Below are positions 28,563-39,258 of a DNA stretch of 64,000 bases, piece after piece. The notes beneath the pieces were generated by a model. That model was not told the origin of the DNA. It was given only the letters and a program-made list of their open reading frames with translations, and did not search any database. Source of the stretch: Vicinamibacterales bacterium (GTDB lineage: Bacteria > Acidobacteriota > Vicinamibacteria > Vicinamibacterales > 2-12-FULL-66-21); contig DASXLB010000004.1 in the NCBI GenBank assembly GCA_036496585.1, positions 1 through 64,000 of the forward strand, written 5' to 3'. The position numbers were made by a program, and so were the translations under genes. Each line of letters opens with the position of its first letter. The stretch's first letter is position 1.

Positions 28563-29168
28563 GTGGAGTTGACGCAGTCACAGGCCCGCGGCGTGCTGAT
28601 CGCCCTGGAAGGGCTCGATCAGAGCGGCAAGCAGACGCAGGCGGAGTCGCTGAAAACGGCGGCGGAAGCGCGCGGCCGCCGTGCCGTGCTCCTCGATTTT
28701 CCGTCCTACGAGACGCCGATCGGCATCGAGATCGGCGCCGCGCTGCAGGGGGCGCGCGACTACCGCGCCGACACGATGCAGTTGCTCTACGTCGCCAACC
28801 GCTACGAGAAGAAACCCCAGATCGAGGATCTGCTCGCCGGCCACGCCATCGTCATATGCGATCGCTATCTCGCCTCCAGCATCGCGTATGGCGAGGCGCA
28901 AGGGCTCGACGGCGCCTGGCTGCGGGACGTCCAGAAATACCTGCCGCCGCCGGATCTCACGATCCTGCTCGACATCGCTCCCGAGACCGCTGCCGGCAGG
29001 AAGACCGCGAACCGCGACAAGTACGAGCGCGACCTGGCGCTGCTCGCCCGCGTGCGCGACAGCTACGCGCGGCAGGCGAGCGCGGCCGGGTGGCTGCGCC
29101 TCGACGGTGAACGGCCCAGGGACGAAGTAGCGGCGGACGTGCTCAACGCGGTCGTCCGTCTGATTTGA
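28563..29168 (+). CDS. tmk: thymidylate kinase
   Basis: 201 residues from GTG. It phosphorylates dTMP to dTDP. P-loop GLDQSGKQTQ (17-26), the DFPSYETPIG substrate segment, CDRYLASSIAYGEAQGL with the DRY motif, and a lid with RKTANRDKYE. The P-loop form (DQSGKQT, Gln where many bacteria have Gly-X-Gly-Lys-Ser/Thr) resembles eukaryotic/archaeal-type enzymes. The 3' end overlaps convergent comF by 26 bases. Confidence 0.9.
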   Translation: MELTQSQARGVLIALEGLDQSGKQTQAESLKTAAEARGRRAVLLDFPSYETPIGIEIGAALQGARDYRADTMQLLYVANRYEKKPQIEDLLAGHAIVICDRYLASSIAYGEAQGLDGAWLRDVQKYLPPPDLTILLDIAPETAAGRKTANRDKYERDLALLARVRDSYARQASAAGWLRLDGERPRDEVAADVLNAVVRLI

Positions 29169-29847
29169 GGACGGCCCGCGCCGCGGTCAGCGCGCGCACC
29201 TCGGCGGCGCCGGCGTCGAGCAGCACCGCGGCGCACGCATTCAGCGTCGCGCCGGTCGTGCACACGTCGTCGATGAGCACCACGACCCGGCCGTCGACGG
29301 CGGCGCGCCGCCTGAGCGCGAACGCCCCGCGCACGTTCGCCGCGCGCCTCGCCGCCGGCAGGTCGGCCTGCGCGTCGGTGTGACGCGTCCGGATCAACAC
29401 GTCGGCCAGCGGCAGCGGCAGGTGTCTCGCCAGTTCGCGCGCCTGGTTGAACCCGCGAGTCCGCTCGCGCGACCGATGCAGCGGCACCGGAACGGCGAGG
29501 TCGGCGCCGGCCAGCAGCCCGCCCGCGGCGGCGCTCATGCGCCGCGCCAGATGCGCGGCAATCGTCGATCGCGCGTCGTACTTGAGCGCCTGGACGATGT
29601 CGCGCAGTCGCCCGTCGTAGAGGCCGAGCGCGGACGCAACCGCGATGCCCGGAGGCAGCGGTTCACGCGGTGGCGGCGCCAGCGGTTCGATCGCCCGCCA
29701 GCAGCCGTCGCACACCACCCCTCGCGTCGGATGGTCGAGCGGCTCGCGGCAGGCGGCGCACAGCGGGGCGAGCGCGATCGCCACGGCCGCATCGGCGAGC
29801 TCGCGCGAAATGTTCGAGAGCGCCCGCGGCACGCGCCAGAGCACCAT
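29143..29847 (-). CDS. comF: ComF-family phosphoribosyltransferase
   Basis: 234 residues. A zinc-finger-like N-terminus (CAAC at 32-35 and CDGC at about 47-50) precedes a phosphoribosyltransferase-like domain with VPLHRSRERTRGFNQARELAR and the PRPP loop VVVLIDDVCTTGATL. ComF takes part in natural DNA uptake in competent species; dprA is also in this window. Convergent overlap with tmk. Confidence 0.9.
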   Translation of the reverse strand: MVLWRVPRALSNISRELADAAVAIALAPLCAACREPLDHPTRGVVCDGCWRAIEPLAPPPREPLPPGIAVASALGLYDGRLRDIVQALKYDARSTIAAHLARRMSAAAGGLLAGADLAVPVPLHRSRERTRGFNQARELARHLPLPLADVLIRTRHTDAQADLPAARRAANVRGAFALRRRAAVDGRVVVLIDDVCTTGATLNACAAVLLDAGAAEVRALTAARAVLKSDGRPR

Positions 29848-29853
29848 CGGCGG

Positions 29854-30256
29854 TCAGCGGACGTCGCCGTCCGTCAGCGCGTGGCGTTCGGCGTCGCCCC
29901 AGAGGCGCTCGAGCGAGTAGAAATCGCGCGTCTGCGGCGCGAAGACGTGGACGATGAACGTGAAGAAGTCCATCAGAATCCACTCCGCTTTCCGGTAGCC
30001 CTCGACGTGCGACGGCCGCAGCCGGACGGCGCGGACCGATTCCTCGATCGCGTCGGCGATCGCCTGCACCTGCCGCGCGTTCTGCCCCGAGCAGAGGATG
30101 AAGAAATCGGTGAACGCCGGCGTCTTGCGCAGATCGAGGACGACCACGTCGAACGCCTTCTTGTCGAACGCGGCCTGCACGGTTTTGACGATCTCGGCCG
30201 GCAGCCCGGCGCGGGTCGAGCGCTGCGGTGGTTTCGGTGCCGGACGCGGTTTGTTT

Positions 30257-30270
<14 letters not shown>
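29854..30270 (-). CDS. rsfS: ribosomal silencing factor
   Basis: 138 residues. The Iojap/RsfS domain spans about 25-130: KAFDVVVLDLRKTPAFTDFFILCSGQNARQVQAIADAIE and EGYRKAEWILMDFFTFIVHVFAPQTRDFYSLERLWGDA. It binds uL14 on the large subunit and blocks subunit joining in starvation. It has a longer basic N-terminal tail than usual. Overlaps nadD by 14 bases, in the conserved obg-nadD-rsfS order. Confidence 0.94.
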
Positions 30271-32043
<1,773 letters not shown>

Positions 32044-32301
32044 CTACCCCAGGGGTGTGACGGAAATGACCCGGCCGCGGGCGCCGTGGTCCGAGAACTT
32101 GACGACGCCGTCGACCTTGGCGAAGAGCGTGTCGTCCTTGCCGCGTCCGACGTTCAGGCCCGGCCGGAAGCGCAGGCCGCGCTGGCGGACGAGAATCGAT
32201 CCACCGGTCACGACGTTGCCGTCGAAGCGCTTGACGCCGAGACGCTGCGAGTTGCTGTCGCGCCCGTTGCGGGAGCTGCCCTGTCCTTTTTTGTGAGCCA
32301 T
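32044..32301 (-). CDS. rpmA: 50S ribosomal protein bL27
   Basis: 85 residues: [20 protein letters not shown] at the N-terminus, then [15 protein letters not shown] and [18 protein letters not shown]. The N-terminus starts directly at the mature sequence, so no protease-removed extension of the Firmicutes type. Encoded 2 bases after rplU. Confidence 0.97.
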   Translation of the reverse strand: MAHKKGQGSSRNGRDSNSQRLGVKRFDGNVVTGGSILVRQRGLRFRPGLNVGRGKDDTLFAKVDGVVKFSDHGARGRVISVTPLG

Positions 32302-32303
32302 GG

Positions 32304-32618
32304 CTAGACCAGGATGTCCTTGATGCGCACGCGCGTATAGGTGCTGCGGTGTCCCTTGCTGTTCCGCGAACCCTTGCGGCGCTTCTTCTTGAACACCCGG
32401 ATCTTGGGGCCGCGCGATTCGCCGTCGATGACGCCGACGATCTTCACGTCGGCCACGAACGGGGCGCCGGCGAGCACCTCGCCGCCGTCCTTCTCGAGAA
32501 AGAGCACGCGGTCGATGCTGACCTCGTCACCGACGGCCGCGTCGATGCGGTCGACCTCGATGACGGAGCCCGGGGCGACCTTCACCTGGCGGCCGCCGCT
32601 CTGAATGATAGCGAACAC
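32304..32618 (-). CDS. rplU: 50S ribosomal protein bL21
   Basis: 104 residues from GTG with a good ribosome binding site (AAGGAGA). Typical [16 protein letters not shown] start and [24 protein letters not shown] end. First gene of the minus-strand rplU-rpmA-obg-nadD-rsfS-comF run; a TATTCT box about 35 bases upstream may be its promoter. Confidence 0.97.
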   Translation of the reverse strand: MFAIIQSGGRQVKVAPGSVIEVDRIDAAVGDEVSIDRVLFLEKDGGEVLAGAPFVADVKIVGVIDGESRGPKIRVFKKKRRKGSRNSKGHRSTYTRVRIKDILV

Positions 32619-32664
32619 TCTACCGTCTCCTTGCTGGGGGAGGCAAAACTCTAGAATACCAGAA

Positions 32665-32735
32665 GATCGGGTGATTTGGAAATCTGGTGATCCGGTGAAA
32701 CTCCGCAGATCACCCGATCGTCAGATCGCCCGATT
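32665..32735. repeat. intergenic inverted repeat of the GATCGGGTGAT family
   Basis: GATCGGGTGAT (32665-32675) faces ATCACCCGATC (32709-32719), an 11-bp perfect stem, with related half-copies between and after (CTGGTGATCCGGTGA, AGATCGCCCGAT). The same family is found at 37704-37779. It fills the gap between rplU and the lipoprotein gene. Confidence 0.8.
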
Positions 32736-33611
32736 CTATTTGAGGAGAACCCTGGTGCCGTGGATTTTCTGGGCGCTGAGCGTGCTGAGGAACGACGGAA
32801 TCACGCGGTCCATCAGCTCGAAGTAGGTCGAGAGCGCTGGCACGCTCTGGTTCTGCGGATAGAGAATCTCTTCGTGGAACGTCTCGGAATAGAGGATGGC
32901 GCCGGTGCGACCGTCGATGAACACGAAGCGCGGCTGCAGGATGAAGCCTTTGCGCTCCATATACTGGCGCACCGGGACCACGCTGCGGCGGCCATAGGCG
33001 TCGTACACCTCGCGGTTCTGCATCACGAAGCCGCTCGTCTGGTTGGGCGTGAAGAGGACCGTGCCGGTGACGATGAGCGGGTTTTGATATTCCTCGCCGA
33101 GCTTCTTCCAGTAGGCGACGTCGGCGAAGATCTTGTCGAATTTCGCGAGGTCCTTCTCGTTGTTGATCTTCGGCTCGCCCTTCTTCGGATCGGCCTTGGA
33201 ATCGGTCTTCACGGCCGGGATGGGCTCGGGCGCGTTCGCGATATTGGCGGTCGGGATCGGCCCGACCGGGGCCACGCCGGCCGACGAGTTGGCGGCCGCC
33301 ACGGCGCTGTCGCGGTTCGATTCGGTGGTGGCGATGTCCGCGAGCGGCAGCGCGTCGGCCTCGATGATGCGCAGCTGGGACTTCGTGCGCAACTGGCTCC
33401 GCAGCAGGCGTACCGTCTCGAGATTCGCGTCGACGTCTTCCGTGCCTCCGCCGATGAAGCCGGCGACGAGGACGCGCTGGAAACCGCTGACGTCCATCTT
33501 CGGCTGGATGGGCGTCTCGATCGGGATCTCGTAGAAGTCGGTGCAGCCCGCGAGCGCGAGCAGGCCGGCGAGGACGAGGCTACTTGCCGCTGCGGCGCTT
33601 CGTGCGGTCAT
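32736..33611 (-). CDS. lipoprotein of unknown function
   Basis: 291 residues. A lipoprotein signal ends at the LAGC lipobox (Cys23), followed by TDFYEIPIETPIQPKMDVS. The segment FQRVLVAGFIGGG resembles the first strand of CsgG/FlgO-like outer-membrane proteins, and IVTGTVLF and FVFIDGRTGAILYSE look like later strands of that fold, so a CsgG-like role is possible but weakly supported. A low-complexity linker (Ala/Pro/Lys, about 105-155) is present. It overlaps the TPR gene upstream by 32 bases. Confidence 0.7.
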   Translation of the reverse strand: MTARSAAAASSLVLAGLLALAGCTDFYEIPIETPIQPKMDVSGFQRVLVAGFIGGGTEDVDANLETVRLLRSQLRTKSQLRIIEADALPLADIATTESNRDSAVAAANSSAGVAPVGPIPTANIANAPEPIPAVKTDSKADPKKGEPKINNEKDLAKFDKIFADVAYWKKLGEEYQNPLIVTGTVLFTPNQTSGFVMQNREVYDAYGRRSVVPVRQYMERKGFILQPRFVFIDGRTGAILYSETFHEEILYPQNQSVPALSTYFELMDRVIPSFLSTLSAQKIHGTRVLLK

Positions 33612-33942
33612 TGATTTCTTTGAAGAGATCGTAGTTCTGCCGGATCAGCAGGTTCTTCGGATCCAGCTCCAGGGCCTTCTCGTATGCCTTTTTCGCCTGC
33701 TCGAACTTGCCTTCGTGCTCGTAGGCGATCGCGAGATTGTTCCACGCCGCGGAGTAGCTCGGATCGAGTTCGACGGCCTTCTGCCAGCGATAGAGCGCTT
33801 CGTTCCAGAGCCCGTTCTGCGCGACCTGAATGCCGAACTCGACCTGTTCCTTCGACTTCGATCGGTTGTCGGCGCGTGCGGCCGTAGCGCTGGCCGCCAG
33901 GGCAATGCAGGCAGCGACTGAGAGGAAGATCAGTCGACGCAT
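33580..33942 (-). CDS. secreted TPR-repeat protein
   Basis: 120 residues starting MRRLIFLSVAACIALAASA, a signal peptide cleaved after ARA near residue 24. Two or three tetratricopeptide repeats follow (EALYRWQKAVELDPSYSAAWNNLAIAYEHEGKFEQAKKAYEKALELDPKN). A basic C-terminus (RTKRRSGK) overlaps the start of the following lipoprotein gene by 32 bases, so the two are made together and probably act as a periplasmic pair. Confidence 0.82.
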   Translation of the reverse strand: MRRLIFLSVAACIALAASATAARADNRSKSKEQVEFGIQVAQNGLWNEALYRWQKAVELDPSYSAAWNNLAIAYEHEGKFEQAKKAYEKALELDPKNLLIRQNYDLFKEINDRTKRRSGK

Positions 33943-34082
33943 GGGATGTAGGGTCACTATAGCACCTTGCCAGAGGGAGGGCGCAGCAACAGATGTACCG
34001 CGGCGGAGTTTGCGGAAAGCGGCGCGCACGCGCGCCGGCACGCCGTTTTTTGTAAACGGACACGAAACCCGTAAGGCGCGCT

Positions 34083-34113
34083 GACGCCTGCAGGCGTCGA
34101 CCGGCCGTATACT
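34083..34113 (+). promoter_or_regulatory. palindrome plus -10 box upstream of dprA
   Basis: GACGCCTGCAGGCGTC (34083-34098) is a perfect 16-bp palindrome. TATACT at 34108-34113 is a good -10 box, so the palindrome covers the -35 position. This is the layout of an operator. Transcription would start near 34120. Confidence 0.5.
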
Positions 34114-34197
34114 GAAGGACAGAGGGTCGGGCACCGAAGCTGCCGCGGGCGGCGCCGGGGTTGCTGTCCCTGTGCCGCGCCGTGGTCGGGAGGCCTC

Positions 34198-35262
34198 GTG
34201 GACCTTCAGAACGCGGTGGCGGTCACCACCATCCCCGGCGTGTCGCGGCTTCGCGCCGCCGCCATCTTCCGATCGCTCGCCGCCGAAGCCGGCGGCACCC
34301 CTTCACTCGAAGACGTCATCGCCGCCTGCGGCCGCGCCGCCGGCGCCGCGCTGCTCGCGCGGGAGGCGCGACTGGAAGCCGCGACGCTCCTCGAACGGGC
34401 CTCGCACGAGCATATTGCCGCGCTGCCGATCGACGATGACCGGTATCCGGTCCTGCTGCGGACAATCGTCGATCCGCCGATCGTGTTGTGGCTGCGGGGC
34501 GCCGAAGCCGCGCTGGCACGCCCAGCCGTTGCGATCGTGGGCTCACGCGCAGCGAGCCCCTACGCGCTGGAAGTGGCCGGACGGCTGGGCGCCGAGCTGG
34601 CCGGGCGCGGCGTGGCGGTCGTCTCGGGGCTCGCCCGCGGCGTCGACGGCGCGGCCCATCGCGGTGCGCTGCGGGCCGGCGGCGCGACCGTGGCGGTGCT
34701 CGGGAGCGGCCCCGACGTCATCTATCCGGCTGAGCACCGTGGGCTCGCCGCCAGCATCTGCCAAGACGGCGCCCTCCTGAGCGAGCTCGGGCCCGGGGCG
34801 CCCCCGTTGCCGGAGCACTTCCCGCAGCGCAACCGCCTGATCAGTGGGATCTCGCTGGGGGTCGTGGTCGTCGAAGCATCGGAGAAGAGCGGCTCGCTCA
34901 TCACGGCGCGATGCGCGCTCGACCAGGGCCGTGACGTCATGGCCGTGCCGGGCAGCATCCTGGGGGGCCGCAATCGCGGCTCGCACGCCCTCCTCAAGGA
35001 CGGCGCAAAGGTCGTGGAGACTGCGGACGATATCTTGGACGAGCTGGGCTGGCGGCCGTGTCAAGCCCTCCCTGAAATTTCGAACAAGTCATTTGAAGAC
35101 AACGACTTACTTTCTAAATTGACCCCCGGCGAGACATACGGTCTCGAGGATTTGTCTGCTACGGTGGGTATTTCGGGTCCGGCATTGCTGCCCCGTCTCA
35201 CGGAGTGGGAAATGCAGGGGCGGCTGGTGAAACTGGGAAGCTTATGGCAAAGGCGCTCGTAG
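34198..35262 (+). CDS. dprA: DNA-processing protein A
   Basis: 354 residues from GTG (GGGAGG just upstream). Helical N-terminal region, then the Rossmann core: AIVGSRAASPYA, VVSGLARGVDGAAHRGAL, TVAVLGSGPDVIYPAEH, FPQRNRLISGIS and VVEASEKSGSLITARCALDQGRDV, ending with a winged-helix-like C-terminus (about 305-350). DprA loads RecA on incoming single-stranded DNA. The region 35070-35190 is visibly less GC-rich than the rest. topA starts inside the end of this gene. Confidence 0.95.
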   Translation: MDLQNAVAVTTIPGVSRLRAAAIFRSLAAEAGGTPSLEDVIAACGRAAGAALLAREARLEAATLLERASHEHIAALPIDDDRYPVLLRTIVDPPIVLWLRGAEAALARPAVAIVGSRAASPYALEVAGRLGAELAGRGVAVVSGLARGVDGAAHRGALRAGGATVAVLGSGPDVIYPAEHRGLAASICQDGALLSELGPGAPPLPEHFPQRNRLISGISLGVVVVEASEKSGSLITARCALDQGRDVMAVPGSILGGRNRGSHALLKDGAKVVETADDILDELGWRPCQALPEISNKSFEDNDLLSKLTPGETYGLEDLSATVGISGPALLPRLTEWEMQGRLVKLGSLWQRRS

Positions 35263-37703
35263 TGGTCGAATCGCCGGCAAAGGCGAAGACCATCAACAAA
35301 TATCTCGGCAAGGACTACAAGGTCGTCGCGTCGATGGGCCACGTCCGCGATCTGCCCAAGAGCAAGCTGGGCGTCGACGTCGACGAGGGCTTCGAACCGT
35401 CGTACGAAGTGATCGCCACCCGTAAGAAGGTGCTCACCGAGCTGAAGGCGGACGCGAAGAAGGCCGAGCAGATCTTCATCGCCACCGACCCGGACCGCGA
35501 AGGGGAAGCGATCGGCTGGCATCTCGCCGAGGAGCTCGGCAGCAGCAACAAGAAGAAGATCCGCCGCTTGATGTTCAACGAGATCACCAAGAAGGGTGTG
35601 CTCAGCGCGCTCGACAAGCCGACCCAGATCGACAAGAAGATGGTCGACGCGCAGCAGGCGCGGCGCGTCCTCGATCGGCTGGTCGGCTACAAGATCAGCC
35701 CGCTCCTCTGGGAGAAGGTCCGCCGCGGCCTCAGTGCCGGCCGCGTGCAGTCGGTGGCGCTGAAGCTGGTCTGCGACCGCGAACGCGAGATCACCTCGTT
35801 CGTGCCCGAAGAGTACTGGAACATCACGGCGCGCCTGGCCGGTCCGGTGCCGCCGGAGTTCGACGCCAGGCTCCTCAAGAAGGACGGCGTCAACATCAAG
35901 GTCGGCCAGCAGGCCGAGTCCGACGCCATCCTCGTCGATCTCCGCAAGGCGGCCTGGGTCGTCGACAGCGTCACGATGAAGGAGCGGAAGAAGTCGGCGG
36001 TGCCGCCGTTCATCACGAGCAAGCTGCAGCAGGCCTCGCGCTTCCCGGTCAAGAAGACGATGATGGTCGCGCAGCAGCTCTACGAAGGTATCGAGCTGCC
36101 GGGCGAAGGGGCGGTCGGCCTCATCACCTACATGCGCACCGACTCGACGCGGGTCTCCGAGCAGGCGCTGACCGAGGTCCGCGAATTCATCGCCGGTTCG
36201 TTCGGCGCGGAGTACGTGCCCGAGAAACCGAACTTCTACAAGACGAAGTCGGACGCGCAGGACGCACACGAAGCGGTCCGCCCGACCTCGATGCAGTACC
36301 ACCCCGACGCGGTGCGTGGCCAGCTCACCGGCGACCAGTACTACCTCTACAAGTTGATCTGGAACCGCTTCGTCGCCTCGCAGATGCCGCCGGCGACTTT
36401 CGACGACACGACGGTCGACATCACGGCGGCGCAGTATCTCTTCCGCGTCAAGGGATCCGTGCCGAAGTTCCCCGGGTGGATGGCGGTCTACGAACAGCCG
36501 GCGGCGGCCGTCGGGAGCGCGCTCGCGGCCCCGCTGAACGAAGACGAGAAGACGGCGCCCGGTCCCGACGCCCGCACCGCGGAAGACGACGAAGAGTCGA
36601 GCGTGCTGCCGGCGCTCGCCAAAGGAGACGTGCTGGCGCTGCGCGAGCTGAAACCGGAGCAGAAGTTCACGCAGCCGCCGCCCCGCTACACCGAGGCGAC
36701 GCTGGTCAAGGCGCTCGAAGAGAACGGCATCGGCCGCCCTTCGACCTACGCGTCGATCATCAGCGTCATCCAGGCGCGCGAGTACGTGAACAAGATAGAG
36801 GGCAAGTTCAAGCCGACGTTCCTCGGCATGATGCTCGTCGAGAAGCTGCTGTCGCCGGCGTTCGACGACATCCTCGACGTGAACTACACGCGCGAGCTCG
36901 AGGAGGATCTCGACAAGATCGAGTCCGGCGCCTCGGACTACGAGAAGACGCTGACGGAGTTCTACAAGAAGTTCAAGAAGGATCTGAAGCGCGCCGAGAA
37001 GGACATGCCCAACATGAAGGAAGGGTATGAGCCCGAGCCGCCGGTCGCCTGCGACAAGTGCGGCAAGCCGATGGTCATCAAGGCCGGCAAGTTCGGGTTG
37101 TTTCTCGCCTGCAGCGGCTATCCCGAGTGCGAGAACACGCGCGAGGTCGACGCACCGGAGGCGGGCGCCGAAGGGGATCTCGACGAGGCCTGCGAGAACT
37201 GCGGCAAGCCGATGGTCGTCAAGCGCGGCCGCTTCGGCCAGTTCCTGGCCTGCACCGGCTATCCGGACTGCAAGACCACGCGAAAAATCATCGCGACCAA
37301 GCAGGGTATGGCGGCGGCCAAGCCCGATCAGATCCTCGACGAAAAGTGCCCGAAGTGCGGTTCGAACCTGGTCGTCAAGCAGGGACGGTTCGGCGAGTTC
37401 ACCGCGTGCACGAGCTATCCGACCTGCAAGTACGTCAAGCAGAAGACGACCGGCGTACTCTGTCCCAAGGACGGCGGCGACATCGTCGAGCGCAAGTCGC
37501 GCCGCGGCAAGGTCTTCTTCGGCTGCGCCAACTATCCCGACTGCGATTTCACGCTGTGGAACCGGCCGGTGGCGGAGAAGTGCCCCGACTGCGGCGCGCC
37601 GTTCCTGGTCGAGAAGATCACCAAGAAGCACGGCCGCCAACTGGTGTGCAACACCGACAGCTGCAGTTACGTGCGTCAGGCCGAAGAGCTGACGACGGCT
37701 TGA
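35244..37703 (+). CDS. topA: DNA topoisomerase I
   Basis: 819 residues from ATG at 35244, overlapping dprA by 19 bases. TOPRIM domain at 1-120 (VVESPAKAKTINKYLG, DPDREGEAIGWHL), catalytic Tyr in GLITYMRTDSTRVS (about residue 295), and a C-terminal tail with five four-Cys zinc modules (CDKC, CENC, CPKC, CPKD and CPDC types, about 600-810). It relaxes negative supercoils. Followed by an intergenic repeat and trmFO in the conserved order. Confidence 0.97.
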   Translation: MAKALVVVESPAKAKTINKYLGKDYKVVASMGHVRDLPKSKLGVDVDEGFEPSYEVIATRKKVLTELKADAKKAEQIFIATDPDREGEAIGWHLAEELGSSNKKKIRRLMFNEITKKGVLSALDKPTQIDKKMVDAQQARRVLDRLVGYKISPLLWEKVRRGLSAGRVQSVALKLVCDREREITSFVPEEYWNITARLAGPVPPEFDARLLKKDGVNIKVGQQAESDAILVDLRKAAWVVDSVTMKERKKSAVPPFITSKLQQASRFPVKKTMMVAQQLYEGIELPGEGAVGLITYMRTDSTRVSEQALTEVREFIAGSFGAEYVPEKPNFYKTKSDAQDAHEAVRPTSMQYHPDAVRGQLTGDQYYLYKLIWNRFVASQMPPATFDDTTVDITAAQYLFRVKGSVPKFPGWMAVYEQPAAAVGSALAAPLNEDEKTAPGPDARTAEDDEESSVLPALAKGDVLALRELKPEQKFTQPPPRYTEATLVKALEENGIGRPSTYASIISVIQAREYVNKIEGKFKPTFLGMMLVEKLLSPAFDDILDVNYTRELEEDLDKIESGASDYEKTLTEFYKKFKKDLKRAEKDMPNMKEGYEPEPPVACDKCGKPMVIKAGKFGLFLACSGYPECENTREVDAPEAGAEGDLDEACENCGKPMVVKRGRFGQFLACTGYPDCKTTRKIIATKQGMAAAKPDQILDEKCPKCGSNLVVKQGRFGEFTACTSYPTCKYVKQKTTGVLCPKDGGDIVERKSRRGKVFFGCANYPDCDFTLWNRPVAEKCPDCGAPFLVEKITKKHGRQLVCNTDSCSYVRQAEELTTA

Positions 37704-37779
37704 GATCGGGTGATCTGTCGATCGGGTGATCGGGTGATCTGTTAGTCTGGGACCGTTCACCCGTTCACCCGATCACCCG
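37704..37779. repeat. GATCGGGTGATC repeats between topA and trmFO
   Basis: Three direct copies of GATCGGGTGATC (37704-37715, 37720-37731, 37728-37739), then the inverted form GATCACCCG (37771-37779) that ends at the trmFO ATG, with TTCACCCG copies before it. The transcript can fold so that the trmFO start lies at the edge of a hairpin. Same family as at 32665. Confidence 0.85.
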
Positions 37780-39222
37780 ATGTCTCCTGTCACCATCGTC
37801 GGCGGCGGCCTTGCGGGCTCCGAAGCCGCGTGGCAGGCGGCGGCTCGCGGTGTCCCGGTGACGCTCTGCGAGATGCGGCCGATCAAGCCCACGGCGGTTC
37901 ACAAGACCGACGGCCTCGCTGAGCTCGTCTGCTCGAATTCGTTCCGCGGCGACAAACTCGACAACGCGGTCGGCCTGCTGAAGGAAGAGATGCGCCGTCT
38001 CGGCTCGCTGGTCATGCGGTGCGCCGACGAGGCGCGCGTGCCGGCCGGCGCGGCGCTCGCGGTGGATCGCGATCTCTTCTCGTCGCGCGTGACCGAGGCG
38101 ATCGCGTCACACCCGCTGATCCGCATCCGCCGGGGAGAGGTCAAGTCGATTCCCTCGCCGGCCGATGGCCCGGTGATCCTCGCCACCGGTCCGCTGACCT
38201 CCGACGCGTTGTCGGCAGAAATCGCCACGCTGGTTGGCGAGGCGCATCTCTATTTCTACGACGCGATCAGCCCCATCGTCTCCGGCGAATCGCTGGATGT
38301 GTCGAAGGTCTATCGCGCCTCCCGCTGGGGACGCAGCCTCGGCCCACGGCCGGGGTCAGACCGGGGTCAAACCGGGGTCAAACCGGGGTCAAACCGGGGT
38401 CAGACCACCTTCGATGCTTCCTTCGCCTGCGGGGTAGACGATGGGGAGGGGGATTACCTGAACTGTCCCCTCAATCGGGAGGAATACGGCGCCTTCTACG
38501 ACGCGCTCCTGTCGGCGGAAAAGGCAGCCCTGCGCGAATTCGACAAGCCGCAGTTCTTCGAGGGATGCCTGCCGATCGAGGTAATGGCGGCCCGCGGCGT
38601 CGACACGCTCCGCTTCGGGCCCATGAAGCCGGTCGGCCTCCCCGACCCCCGCACTGGCCGCGAGCCGTACGCGGTCGTCCAACTCCGCCAGGACAACGTC
38701 GCGGGCGATCATTTCAGCCTGGTCGGATTCCAGACGCAAATGAAGTGGGGGGAGCAGGCGCGCGTGCTCAAGATGATCCCCGGTCTCGAGCAGGCCGAGT
38801 TCGTGCGCTTCGGGATGATCCACCGCAACACCTATGTCAACGCGCCGACGGTGCTGCGCGAGACCTGGCAGACCCGGATGCGCGACGACCTGTTCTTCGC
38901 GGGTCAGATGTCGGGGGTGGAAGGGTACGTCGAGTCGGCCGCGTCCGGCCTCATCGCCGGCAGGAACGCCGCCGCGCTCGTGCTCGGCGAAGCGCCGGTG
39001 TCGCCGCCGCGGACCACCGCGCTCGGCGCGCTGGCCTATTACGCGTCGCACGCCGATCCGAAACACTACGTGCCCTCGAATATCGCCTTCGGCCTGCTGC
39101 CGCCGCTCGAACAGCGGGTCAAGCACAAGCGGGATCGCAATATCGCGATTTCCGAGCGCGCGCTGAACGATCTGGCGCGCTGGGAGGCCGGGCTGACGCG
39201 CTGCACGGCGGACGCGCCGTAG
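37780..39222 (+). CDS. trmFO: folate/FAD-dependent tRNA (uracil-54-C5) methyltransferase with repeat insertion
   Basis: 480 residues; FAD-binding [14 protein letters not shown] at the N-terminus, [64 protein letters not shown] and a C-terminal [17 protein letters not shown]. It makes ribothymidine 54 in tRNA using methylene-tetrahydrofolate. Between SRWGRS and YLNCP there is an extra stretch of about 35 residues (near 184-222) made by an 11-bp tandem repeat. The remaining sequence looks intact, so the enzyme is probably functional. Confidence 0.93.
   Translation: MSPVTIVGGGLAGSEAAWQAAARGVPVTLCEMRPIKPTAVHKTDGLAELVCSNSFRGDKLDNAVGLLKEEMRRLGSLVMRCADEARVPAGAALAVDRDLFSSRVTEAIASHPLIRIRRGEVKSIPSPADGPVILATGPLTSDALSAEIATLVGEAHLYFYDAISPIVSGESLDVSKVYRASRWGRSLGPRPGSDRGQTGVKPGSNRGQTTFDASFACGVDDGEGDYLNCPLNREEYGAFYDALLSAEKAALREFDKPQFFEGCLPIEVMAARGVDTLRFGPMKPVGLPDPRTGREPYAVVQLRQDNVAGDHFSLVGFQTQMKWGEQARVLKMIPGLEQAEFVRFGMIHRNTYVNAPTVLRETWQTRMRDDLFFAGQMSGVEGYVESAASGLIAGRNAAALVLGEAPVSPPRTTALGALAYYASHADPKHYVPSNIAFGLLPPLEQRVKHKRDRNIAISERALNDLARWEAGLTRCTADAP
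38350..38404 (+). repeat. 5 x 11-bp tandem repeat inside trmFO
   Basis: Five consecutive copies of CCGGGGTCARA (R = A or G) from 38350 to 38404. The unit is not a multiple of 3, so losing or gaining one copy would shift the frame of trmFO. Read as protein it gives [22 protein letters not shown] residues. Confidence 0.95.
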
Positions 39223-39258
39223 GCCGATAGCGAAACTTGGGATCCAGCCGGCTCACAT

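Noticed and set aside
38350..38404. 11-bp repeat as a CRISPR array
   Set aside because: Units are too short, are directly adjacent without spacers and lie in an open gene; no cas genes are near.
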